From: Candidatus Nitrotoga sp. CP45 | Lineage (GTDB): Bacteria; Bacteroidota; Bacteroidia; Flavobacteriales; Flavobacteriaceae | Assembly (NCBI GenBank): GCA_943329165.2 | Contig: CALQCV020000019.1 | Location: forward strand, 1 to 14,981 | Reading direction: 5' to 3' | DNA length: 14,981 bases | Shown here: one piece after another, positions 1 to 6,932 of the stretch | Layout of the letters: every line of letters starts with the position of its first letter | How positions within the stretch are numbered: the first letter of the stretch is position 1 | Translations under genes and position numbers: made by a program | Notes under the pieces: generated by a model | Seen by the model: only the letters and a program-made list of their open reading frames with translations | Database searches by the model: none | What the model was told of the DNA's origin: nothing

Positions 1-306
1 ACATTTATAATGACATGTTTCGCCTGGATATTTTTCAGGGCAAAAACAATCAACGATGCCATTTTGTATATCAAACGAATGGTAACCGATATGCGTTTTT
101 CAGAGCAATATTTCAGTATCGAACGCTATAGTAATGAGCTTTTGTTACTATTGCTTTTATTTGTAATTGTCGAATGGAACAGCCGAACCAAAATAGAACC
201 AATTTCCGGAAAATATAGTTGGCTGAAATTAGGCTTATGCTTAGCTGTTATTTTGGCTTTGGGAGTGTTTTCGGATTATAAGGAATTTATTTATTTTCAA
301 TTCTGA
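1..306 (+). CDS. MBOAT (AlgI-like) membrane O-acyltransferase, C-terminal end (partial)
   Basis: This is the last 101 codons of a gene whose start lies left of the window; the frame is open from base 1 to the TGA at 304-306. The motif TCFAWIFFRAKT near the left edge matches the conserved 'WvfFRa' segment in the C-terminal part of AlgI/PatA/DltB-type MBOAT proteins. Two hydrophobic stretches follow (ELLLLLLLFVIVEW and LKLGLCLAVILALGVF, probable membrane helices), and the protein ends in FIYFQF, a common MBOAT ending. Members of this family move acyl groups, usually acetyl, across the inner membrane onto envelope polymers. The catalytic histidine is outside the window, so activity cannot be judged. 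The next gene encodes an SGNH/AlgJ-like protein, the usual partner of AlgI-type MBOATs, which supports the call. The substrate is unknown. Confidence 0.85.
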   Translation, partial: TFIMTCFAWIFFRAKTINDAILYIKRMVTDMRFSEQYFSIERYSNELLLLLLLFVIVEWNSRTKIEPISGKYSWLKLGLCLAVILALGVFSDYKEFIYFQF

Positions 307-374
307 TGAAATCGAAGATTCACGACACGAGCGCCAGCGAACTGGTGAAACAATTCAAAAAAAAACAATTTTAA
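306..374 (+). other. Possible 22-codon ORF in the MBOAT/SGNH spacer
   Basis: An ATG at 306-308 shares one base with the MBOAT stop (TGATG) and opens a frame of 22 codons ending with TAA at 372-374, five bases before the next ATG. The predicted peptide (MKSKIHDTSASELVKQFKKK then QF) is basic and resembles nothing I know. It contains a run of nine A. The region is more GC-rich than its surroundings and also holds a short hairpin, so it may be structured spacer RNA rather than a gene. The TGATG arrangement would allow translational coupling, but this is weak evidence for a real peptide. Confidence 0.15.
332..347 (+). other. Short GC-rich hairpin between the MBOAT and SGNH genes
   Basis: CGCCAG (332-337) pairs with CTGGTG (342-347) around a CGAA tetraloop, giving six pairs of which one is G-T. 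It sits in an otherwise AT-rich spacer and is followed by an A-rich stretch, not a T tract, so it does not look like a terminator. It could be a stability or processing element in a shared MBOAT-SGNH transcript, or it could be chance. Confidence 0.3.
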
Positions 375-378
375 AACA

Positions 379-1272
379 ATGAGTAAAAAGTTTGTAATCT
401 TCATAGTAAAAGTCCTGATGATACTCATTCTAACAATGGGATTGCTTGACGTATTCTATACTTTTGTTTACAAGCAAAATGATGATCGAAATAAAATCAG
501 TTACCTATACAATTCAAAAGATAAAAATTATGATGTTGTTTTCCTCGGTTCTTCCCGCATCAACAATCATTTGGCTCCAAAAATATTTAATGAGCAAGGC
601 TATAAAACTTTCAACTTTGGGATAACGCGTTCCCGACTAGATGAATCAGCATTGATGTTAAAGTTGATGGTCGAACGCAACTATAAAATTAAAAATCTTA
701 TCCTGCAGGTAGATTTGAATATTAACACAAATGATCATTCCGAAGCCATACGTTCTTTATTTATGCCTTATTTGCATCAATCACAAATTATTCGGAATCA
801 TTACAAAGATATACCTGAATTCAATAAACTGGTTTATATTCCGTTTTACAGGTATCTGCATTATGATGCTCGGGTTGGTTTTAGAGAAATGTATTATTCA
901 TTAATCCACAAAAAAACAAATGCATTGGATAATGATGGGTTTAATCCTTTAAAATCAATCCCCGGAAAAATGGTTCCGGCAGATTTATCGAAATATTATC
1001 CGAAAAAGAATATAGCATACGAAGAAATAAAAGCCATTTGCAAAAAAAATAATATCAATTTAATTGCAATAACAACACCAATGTGCATGAGTACTACAAA
1101 CAGGGATTATTTCAATCATATTAATTCGGTTTATCCCGAAATCCATAGATTTGAGAACGCCGTAACTGATGATAAGTATTTTTCAACCTGCGGCCATATG
1201 AACAAAGCTGGTGCGATTGAATTTACGAAGGTAATATTCAGCGCCTTTTTTAAACCCAAAGTAAAACCTTGA
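379..1272 (+). CDS. Membrane-anchored SGNH/AlgJ-DltD-like protein, partner of the upstream MBOAT
   Basis: The 297-residue protein has a lysine-rich N-terminus and one hydrophobic segment at about residues 5-31, which suggests an inner-membrane anchor with the rest in the periplasm. Residues 51-60 (YDVVFLGSSR) have the beta-strand plus G-S-S form of SGNH hydrolase block I, with Ser58 as the likely nucleophile position. Residues 271-281 (CGHMNKAGAIE) resemble the C-terminal block carrying the catalytic His (His273). The position three residues before this His, usually Asp in SGNH enzymes (DxxH), is Thr270 here, so the classical triad may be incomplete. In AlgJ/PatB/DltD-type systems such proteins work with an MBOAT to acylate envelope polymers. 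The gene starts 72 bases after the MBOAT stop, and its stop overlaps the next gene's TTG start. The ATG at 379 is favoured because the anchor follows directly. The exact family and substrate are not established. Confidence 0.75.
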   Translation: MSKKFVIFIVKVLMILILTMGLLDVFYTFVYKQNDDRNKISYLYNSKDKNYDVVFLGSSRINNHLAPKIFNEQGYKTFNFGITRSRLDESALMLKLMVERNYKIKNLILQVDLNINTNDHSEAIRSLFMPYLHQSQIIRNHYKDIPEFNKLVYIPFYRYLHYDARVGFREMYYSLIHKKTNALDNDGFNPLKSIPGKMVPADLSKYYPKKNIAYEEIKAICKKNNINLIAITTPMCMSTTNRDYFNHINSVYPEIHRFENAVTDDKYFSTCGHMNKAGAIEFTKVIFSAFFKPKVKP

Positions 1273-4082
1273 GAAAACTAAACTACATACTTTTTCTTTT
1301 CAGCTTTGCCTCTTTTGCGCAACACAATTCCAAAATGATTGTGGAAGTTGACAACGAAAAGAAGGAATTGACAGTCAATCAGGAATTGTCATTCTTCAAT
1401 CAAACCAATGATACCTTAACTAATATCGTTTTGAATGATTGGATGAATGGATATTCTTCGAAAAACACTCCTTTGGCAGCGAGATTTTCCGATGAGTTTG
1501 GAAGAAGTTTTCATTTGGCCAAAGAAAAAGAAAGAGGCAGGACTAGTGCTATTACCATCACTGATAAAAGCCAAACTTTGTTGACTTGGGAAAGAGATAA
1601 AAACTATCCCGATGTTATTCAAATTCGACTTAAAGAAAAGTTACTGCCAAATCAAAAAGCAATCTTTACACTTAGTTATACTGTGAAGATCCCAAGTGAT
1701 AAATATACAAAATATGGCTACAGCGAAAACGGTAAAATGTATCTCAAAAACTGCTTTCTTATTCCGGCGCGATATGAAAATAAAGGGTTTGTCAAATATG
1801 ATAATTTAAATTTAGACGATTGTGCTAATGGTTTATCTGACTATGATGTAGAAATCAAAATTCCTCAAAATTTTGACTTAGATTCCGATTTAAAAGAAAT
1901 TCAAAAAGAAACTATAAATGGATTTAATGTTTATCATCTGACTGGGAAAAATTGTTTGGATTTCATTTTTTTTATAGATGAGAAAAAGGATTTTGAAATC
2001 TATAGAAACAATAACTTTGAAGTAATTTCCAATTTAAAAGACGATAGGTTAAACGATATTCGAAGAGCTATTCTTATTGATAGAATTGTGAATTATGTTT
2101 CCGAAAACCTAGGTAAATATCCACAATCAAAAATAACTGTTGCTCAAGCCGATTATGATCGAAATCCTTTTTACGGATTAAATCAATTGCCTCTTTTTAT
2201 CAGTCCGTTTCCTGATGAATTTTTGTATGAAATTAAGTTTCTTAAAACCTACTTAAACAATTATCTGCACAATACTTTACGGCTTGATCCAAGAAAAGAC
2301 AACTGGATTTATGACGGAATCCAGGTCTATATCATGATGAAATATATAGAAGAATATCATCCTGATAGTAAGATGATGGGAAGTGTTGCCAAATTGAAAA
2401 TGTTGAAAGGTTATAATATGGTAAGCCTTAATTTTAATGGTCAATACAGTTATTTGTATATGTTAATGGCACGTAAAAACCTAGACCAGCCATTGTCAAA
2501 TCCAAAAAACACTTTGATAAAATTCAACGAAAAAATAGCTTCAAAATACAGAGCCGGATTAAGTTTTAGGTATTTAGACAGTTATCTTCAAAACGAAGTG
2601 GTTTCAAATAGCATCAAACAATTTCTTGTTTTGAATAGAACGCAGCAAACGCAACGAAAAGATTTTGAAAATATTTTAACTACCTACTCCCCTAAAAAAA
2701 TTGACTGGTTTTTTGATAAAATAATCGATTCCCGAGACATTATCGATTTTAAATTTGACAAGGTTACCCGAACCAAAGACAGTATTAGTTTTTCGCTAAA
2801 AAACAAAACTGAAACCAACGTTCCCATATCGGTTTATGGTATAAAAGATAAAAATGTTGTTTTCAAAAAATGGTATTATACCATTACTACAGATAGCATT
2901 TATACTATTCCGAGAAATGATGCGGAGAAAATTGTTATCAATTACAAAAATGAAGTTCCCGAATATAATCTGAGAAACAACTGGCGTTCCTTAAACAGCT
3001 TGCGCGTGACTAATCGTCCGATAAAATTCATTTTTTTTAAAGATTTAGAAGACCCATATTACAATCAGGTTGTCTATATTCCGACTTTAGAATACAATTT
3101 ATATGATGGTTTTTTACCCGGAATCCGTTTTCATAACAAAACCATTTTAGACAAACAGTTCACATTTGATTTAAATCCGACTATTTCAACCAAAGCGCAA
3201 AGCCTTTCGGGTAAAGGGTTTATATATTACAATCAATTCAATCGAGATAGTAATTTGTATCATATCCGCTATATGATGAGTGGGCATTATTTGCATTACG
3301 CCCCTGACGCTTATTATACTAAGCTGGCACCAACAGTTTTCCTATATTACAGACCCGATGATTTTAGAGACAACCGTAAACAAACTATTGTTATAAAAGA
3401 AATCATTGTAGATAAGCAAAAGACCGCTTTTACCGTAAGCGAAAACAGCGAAAACTACCAAATTTTTAATGCCAAATACATTGATACCAAAACCGAAGTA
3501 ACCAACCATTTTTCGTTTTTAGGTGATTTTCAATACTCAACTGTATTTGGAAAACTGTCTACTGAAATTCAATACCGAAAACTTTTTGACAATAACCGAT
3601 CACTAAATCTTCGCCTGTTTGCAGGAACCTTTTTGCATAATAAAACTACTTCAAACTATTTTGATTTTGGTTTAGACAGACCTTCAGATTATCTTTTTGA
3701 AAGCGAATATTTAGGTCGTTCAGAAACCACTGGATTATTTAGTCAGCAATCTATTGTTGCAGATGGGTTTTTTAAATCAAAACTCGAAACTCGAACTGCC
3801 AATCGTTGGATGACAACTGTTAATGCTGGTTATAGTATTTGGCGTTGGATTGAAGGTTATGGTGATATAGGTCTTATTAAAAATGCTGACATTGAACCAA
3901 AATTTATTTACGACAGCGGAATACGTCTGAATCTCGTAACCGATTATTTCGAATTATACCTTCCTGTTTATTCCAATAACGGTTGGGAAATTGGCCAACA
4001 AAATTATGGCGAAAGAATCAGATTTATCGTCGCTTTCCGACCTGAAACACTGATATCACTTTTTACCAGAAAATGGTTTTAA
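1269..4082 (+). CDS. Exported gluzincin-like (M1-fold, probably inactive) protein with C-terminal outer-membrane barrel
   Basis: The protein has 937 residues. A signal peptide is visible (MRKLNYILFLFSFASFA, probable cleavage before Gln18) with no lipobox Cys. The start is TTG at 1269, overlapping the previous stop (TTGA). The frame has a stop at 1251-1253 and the next ATG (1335) would remove the signal peptide, so TTG is well supported. Residues 20-240 look like the beta-rich N-terminal domain of M1-type peptidases. Residues 300-365 match the catalytic region in layout: FYGLNQLP stands where GAMEN would be, and NWIYDG stands where the WLxEG zinc-ligand motif would be. No HExxH is present; the matching helix reads LKTYLNNYLHNTL. 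From about residue 600 the sequence has alternating aromatic/polar beta strands and ends in Phe (TRKWF), as outer-membrane barrels do. It is therefore probably a non-catalytic outer-membrane protein; databases may label it aminopeptidase or metalloprotease. Its role with the upstream acyltransferase pair is unknown. Confidence 0.75.
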   Translation: MRKLNYILFLFSFASFAQHNSKMIVEVDNEKKELTVNQELSFFNQTNDTLTNIVLNDWMNGYSSKNTPLAARFSDEFGRSFHLAKEKERGRTSAITITDKSQTLLTWERDKNYPDVIQIRLKEKLLPNQKAIFTLSYTVKIPSDKYTKYGYSENGKMYLKNCFLIPARYENKGFVKYDNLNLDDCANGLSDYDVEIKIPQNFDLDSDLKEIQKETINGFNVYHLTGKNCLDFIFFIDEKKDFEIYRNNNFEVISNLKDDRLNDIRRAILIDRIVNYVSENLGKYPQSKITVAQADYDRNPFYGLNQLPLFISPFPDEFLYEIKFLKTYLNNYLHNTLRLDPRKDNWIYDGIQVYIMMKYIEEYHPDSKMMGSVAKLKMLKGYNMVSLNFNGQYSYLYMLMARKNLDQPLSNPKNTLIKFNEKIASKYRAGLSFRYLDSYLQNEVVSNSIKQFLVLNRTQQTQRKDFENILTTYSPKKIDWFFDKIIDSRDIIDFKFDKVTRTKDSISFSLKNKTETNVPISVYGIKDKNVVFKKWYYTITTDSIYTIPRNDAEKIVINYKNEVPEYNLRNNWRSLNSLRVTNRPIKFIFFKDLEDPYYNQVVYIPTLEYNLYDGFLPGIRFHNKTILDKQFTFDLNPTISTKAQSLSGKGFIYYNQFNRDSNLYHIRYMMSGHYLHYAPDAYYTKLAPTVFLYYRPDDFRDNRKQTIVIKEIIVDKQKTAFTVSENSENYQIFNAKYIDTKTEVTNHFSFLGDFQYSTVFGKLSTEIQYRKLFDNNRSLNLRLFAGTFLHNKTTSNYFDFGLDRPSDYLFESEYLGRSETTGLFSQQSIVADGFFKSKLETRTANRWMTTVNAGYSIWRWIEGYGDIGLIKNADIEPKFIYDSGIRLNLVTDYFELYLPVYSNNGWEIGQQNYGERIRFIVAFRPETLISLFTRKWF

Positions 4083-4085
4083 ACC

Positions 4086-4102
4086 AAGATAGAAAACATC
4101 TT
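4086..4102 (+). terminator. Weak hairpin after the outer-membrane protein gene
   Basis: AAGAT (4086-4090) and ATCTT (4098-4102) form a five-pair stem around a seven-base loop, followed by ATTTTAAATATTTT. It lies three bases after the stop codon. The stem is short and AT-rich, so a termination role is only possible; no better terminator follows unless the hairpin at 4189-4220 serves. Confidence 0.2.
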
Positions 4103-4118
4103 ATTTTAAATATTTTGC

Positions 4119-4148
4119 TGAATATTCTAATTTTTGTTGAATATTCAA
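4119..4148. repeat. Two copies of palindromic TGAATATTC, 19 bp apart
   Basis: TGAATATTC occurs at 4119-4127 and again at 4138-4146. The core GAATATTC is self-complementary, and the second copy extends to the perfect 12-bp palindrome TTGAATATTCAA (4137-4148). Two palindromic half-turn sites about two helical turns apart are a typical layout for a dimeric regulator. They lie about 120-150 bp upstream of the E1 start. The DNA is very AT-rich, so chance cannot be excluded. Confidence 0.35.
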
Positions 4149-4188
4149 TAGCATAATTCCTTTTTGCAACAAATAAATTACAGATAAT

Positions 4189-4220
4189 TAAATTATATTT
4201 TCGGTTCAGAATATAATTTA
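4189..4220. repeat. 11-bp perfect inverted repeat upstream of the E1 gene
   Basis: TAAATTATATT (4189-4199) and AATATAATTTA (4210-4220) are exact reverse complements around a ten-base spacer with C and G bases (TTCGGTTCAG). A T-rich run (TTGCTTCTTTTTATTT) follows on the + strand, so it could be an AT-rich intrinsic terminator for the upstream cluster. It also lies just before the TAAATTTG box and could be an operator near the -33 region. The sequence alone does not separate these options. Confidence 0.4.
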
Positions 4221-4235
4221 TTGCTTCTTTTTATT

Positions 4236-4243
4236 TAAATTTG
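4236..4243 (+). promoter_or_regulatory. Candidate Bacteroidota -7 element (TAAATTTG) for the E1 gene
   Basis: TAAATTTG is a full match to the Bacteroidota -7 consensus TAnnTTTG. It would place transcription start near 4250, about 20 bases before the ATG. I see no convincing -33 TTG at the usual spacing; the nearest, at 4221-4223, is only 12 bases away. The promoter may therefore be weak or need an activator. Confidence 0.45.
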
Positions 4244-4256
4244 TTTCGTCACGAAA
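4244..4256. promoter_or_regulatory. Palindrome TTTCGTCACGAAA at the predicted E1 transcription start
   Basis: Two six-base arms (TTTCGT and ACGAAA) flank one central base, directly next to the TAAATTTG box and 12 bases before the E1 ATG. With its CG steps it stands out from the AT-rich background. The position over the predicted start point fits a repressor operator, but no regulator gene is in the window to pair with it. Confidence 0.4.
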
Positions 4257-4268
4257 TAGTTCCCTTTT

Positions 4269-6710
4269 ATGTCCGAAACAACAGCCAAAACAGAGATTAC
4301 ATTTGAAGACTTCAAACAAGAGGTTTTAAATGATTACAAAATTGCCATAATAAGCAGAGAATGTAGTCTTTTAGGTCGAAAGGAAGTACTAACTGGAAAA
4401 GCAAAATTCGGAATCTTTGGTGACGGAAAAGAGGTGCCACAATTAGCTATGGCAAAGGCATTTCAAAATGGTGATTTCCGATCTGGTTATTATCGTGACC
4501 AGACATTTATGATAGCAATTGGTGCCTTATCCATTCAACAATTTTTTGCCGGTTTATATGGTCATTCCGATTTGGAACATGATCCAATGAGTGCCGGAAG
4601 ACAAATGGGCGGGCACTTTACCACACACTCAATCGATGAAAACGGGAATTGGAAAAACCTAACCCAACAAAAAAATTCAAGCGCTGATATTTCTCCAACT
4701 GCAGGGCAAATGCCGAGATTATTGGGATTAGCACAAGCTTCAAAAATATATCGAAACGTCCGCGGATTAGACAGCTTTACCAATTTTTCTAACAACGGAA
4801 ATGAAGTTGCTTGGGGAACCATTGGAAATGCTTCCTCTTCGGAAGGGCCTTTTTTTGAAACCATTAATGCGGCTGGCGTTTTACAAGTTCCAATGGTAAT
4901 CAGTGTTTGGGATGACGAATACGGAATTTCGGTACATGCCAAACATCAAACTACTAAAGAAAGTATTTCTGAAATTCTAAAAGGTTTTCAGCGTGATGAG
5001 AATAATAAAGGTTATGAAATTTTGACCGTCAAAGGTTGGGATTATCCTTCTTTGGTAGCAACTTATGAAAAAGCTGCCGAAATTGCCCGTGAAGAACATG
5101 TTCCGGTTTTAATTCACGTGCAGGAATTGACACAACCACAGGGACATTCAACTTCGGGTTCACACGAACGTTATAAAAATGCTGACCGTTTATCATTGGA
5201 AAAAGAATTGGATTGCGTGACTCAAATGAGAACTTGGTTACTTCAAAATGATTTGGCTACAGCCGAAGAATTAGATGCAATTCAAACCAACTCAAAAAAA
5301 GAAGTTGTAGAAGGTAAAAAATTAGCATGGGCAGCCTTTATTTCGCCTATGAAAGAAGAACAACACGAATTAATTTCGTTATTAAAAAGCATAGCAATCT
5401 CTAGTACTAATAAAGTTTTTATCGAAAAACAAGCCGTTGATTTAGCAGCTATAAAAGAACCAATCCGTAAAGAAATTTTAACTGTTGCCCGTAAAGTTTT
5501 GCGATTACTTGTTACTGAAAACGGCACCCGAGCCGAAGGCGAAAAGAGCGGAGCTAGACCAGAATTGGCAACTTGGATAACAAATTACACGAATAAAATC
5601 CAACCAAAATTCAGTTCCCATTTATTTTCGCAATCGGATAAAAATATTTTCAGCGATGCCGGCAAAGAAGTGCCTGCCAATTATGACGATGCCGCCGAAG
5701 AAGTAGATGCGCGTTTACTATTACGTGACAACTTTGACGCACTATTTAGTAAATACCCTGAATTATTAATTTTTGGTGAAGATGCCGGAAATATTGGTGA
5801 TGTTAACCAAGGTTTGGAAGGCATGCAGGAAAAATACGGAGAACTGCGTGTGGCTGATGTTGGTATTCGAGAAGCAACAATACTCGGACAAGGAATAGGA
5901 ATGGCAATGCGTGGTTTACGCCCAATTGCTGAAATTCAATATTTAGATTATTTATTATATGCCATTCAAATCATGAGTGATGATTTGGCAACACTACAAT
6001 ACAGAACACAAGGCAGACAAAAAGCACCTTTGATTATAAGAACTCGTGGACATCGTTTAGAAGGAATTTGGCATTCGGGTTCACCAATGGGAATGATTAT
6101 CAATGCCATTCGTGGTATCCATGTTTTGGTGCCGAGGAATATGACCAAAGCTGCAGGTTTTTATAATACTTTGTTAGAAACTGATGAACCGGCTTTAGTA
6201 ATAGAGTGTTTGAATGGTTATCGTTTAAAAGAAAAAATGCCAACCAATTTAGGAGATTTCAAAACACCAATTGGAGTGGTAGAAACCATTAAGACTGGTA
6301 GTGACATCACTATTGTTTCTTATGGATCAACACTCCGAATTATAGAACAAGCAGCTAAAGAATTACTCGAAATTGGTATTGATGTAGAAATTATTGATGC
6401 GCAATCGTTGTTGCCATTTGACATCAAAAAAGACTGTGTAAAATCGATTATGAAAACAAATCGCCTGTTAGTGATTGATGAAGATGTTCCTGGTGGTGCC
6501 TCTGCTTATATTTTGCAACAAATTATTGACGAACATAATGGTTACCAATATTTGGATAGTCAACCACAAACGCTGACTTCTAAAGCTCATCGCCCTGCCT
6601 ACGGTACCGATGGAGATTATTTCTCAAAACCATCGGCAGAAGATGTCTTTGAAAAAATTTATGCGATTATGCACGAAGCAAAACCAGACAAATTTCTTAG
6701 ATTGTATTAA
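4269..6710 (+). CDS. Fused alpha/beta E1 of a 2-oxoacid (probably branched-chain) dehydrogenase
   Basis: The 813-residue protein joins both halves of a thiamine-diphosphate-dependent E1, which decarboxylates a 2-oxoacid and passes the acyl group to lipoyl-E2. The alpha-like half covers about residues 15-390. It includes FRSGYYRDQ (70-78), the GGHFTTH segment (114-120) and a cofactor-binding motif from Gly186 to Ser221. In that motif the usual GDG...NN appears as GNA...DD (Asn187, Asp215, Asp216), with SSEGPFFE conserved between. A linker of about 80 residues follows. The beta-like half, about 475-813, shows LIFGEDAGNIGD (500-511), GIREATILGQGIG (532-544), HSGSP with candidate catalytic His602, and a C-terminal transketolase-like domain (VSYGST at 673-678). 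Similar fused E1 proteins are common in Flavobacteriaceae and are sometimes misnamed after formylmethanofuran dehydrogenase. E2 and E3 are not adjacent. The gene appears to be monocistronic. Substrate preference is inferred, not shown. Confidence 0.9.
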   Translation: MSETTAKTEITFEDFKQEVLNDYKIAIISRECSLLGRKEVLTGKAKFGIFGDGKEVPQLAMAKAFQNGDFRSGYYRDQTFMIAIGALSIQQFFAGLYGHSDLEHDPMSAGRQMGGHFTTHSIDENGNWKNLTQQKNSSADISPTAGQMPRLLGLAQASKIYRNVRGLDSFTNFSNNGNEVAWGTIGNASSSEGPFFETINAAGVLQVPMVISVWDDEYGISVHAKHQTTKESISEILKGFQRDENNKGYEILTVKGWDYPSLVATYEKAAEIAREEHVPVLIHVQELTQPQGHSTSGSHERYKNADRLSLEKELDCVTQMRTWLLQNDLATAEELDAIQTNSKKEVVEGKKLAWAAFISPMKEEQHELISLLKSIAISSTNKVFIEKQAVDLAAIKEPIRKEILTVARKVLRLLVTENGTRAEGEKSGARPELATWITNYTNKIQPKFSSHLFSQSDKNIFSDAGKEVPANYDDAAEEVDARLLLRDNFDALFSKYPELLIFGEDAGNIGDVNQGLEGMQEKYGELRVADVGIREATILGQGIGMAMRGLRPIAEIQYLDYLLYAIQIMSDDLATLQYRTQGRQKAPLIIRTRGHRLEGIWHSGSPMGMIINAIRGIHVLVPRNMTKAAGFYNTLLETDEPALVIECLNGYRLKEKMPTNLGDFKTPIGVVETIKTGSDITIVSYGSTLRIIEQAAKELLEIGIDVEIIDAQSLLPFDIKKDCVKSIMKTNRLLVIDEDVPGGASAYILQQIIDEHNGYQYLDSQPQTLTSKAHRPAYGTDGDYFSKPSAEDVFEKIYAIMHEAKPDKFLRLY

Positions 6711-6828
6711 TACTTTCTGGCAGTAACCGAATAGGTTTTAGAACCCTTTAAAGTTTAAAAACGCAACAATATTTCTTCAGCTTATTAAGTAATTTCCTTT
6801 GTCCTATTTTGTGTAAAAAGTAAAATAC

Positions 6829-6842
6829 CTATTGAAAAATAG
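6829..6842. other. Small hairpin in the E1-gltB gap
   Basis: CTATT (6829-6833) and AATAG (6838-6842) pair around a GAAA loop. It is a minor element in a 247-base AT-rich gap (6711-6957). That gap contains no convincing gene on either strand and no strong terminator after the E1 stop. Confidence 0.2.
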
Positions 6843-6904
6843 ATATTTGACAATTCAACAACTATTTAATTATTATATTAATAAAAGTGAATACTTTGTT
6901 TGTA

Positions 6905-6932
6905 TTTGTTATTTTTATATTTAATCATTTTG
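6905..6932 (+). promoter_or_regulatory. Tentative gltB promoter
   Basis: TTTG at 6905-6908 and TCATTTTG at 6925-6932 (one mismatch to TAnnTTTG) are 16 bases apart and would start transcription near 6939. Several other one-mismatch boxes exist nearby, for example TGTATTTG at 6901-6908 and TTTGTTTG at 6895-6902. The exact promoter is therefore uncertain; no perfect -7 element is present between the E1 stop and gltB. Confidence 0.25.

Noticed and set aside
4562..4942. Antisense open frame (126 codons) in the E1 gene
   Set aside because: It overlaps the cofactor-binding region of E1, which explains the conservation. The product has no recognisable feature.
4269..6710. Formylmethanofuran dehydrogenase label for the fused E1
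   Set aside because: Thiamine-diphosphate, alpha-half and beta-half E1 motifs are all present, and nothing suggests a molybdenum or tungsten enzyme.
6801..6842. AT-rich near-repeats in the E1-gltB gap (for example TATTTT and AAAATA arms) as a regulatory element
   Set aside because: Short AT-only arms with mismatches are expected by chance in this background; only the 10+10 bp dyad at 6930-6955 was kept as notable.
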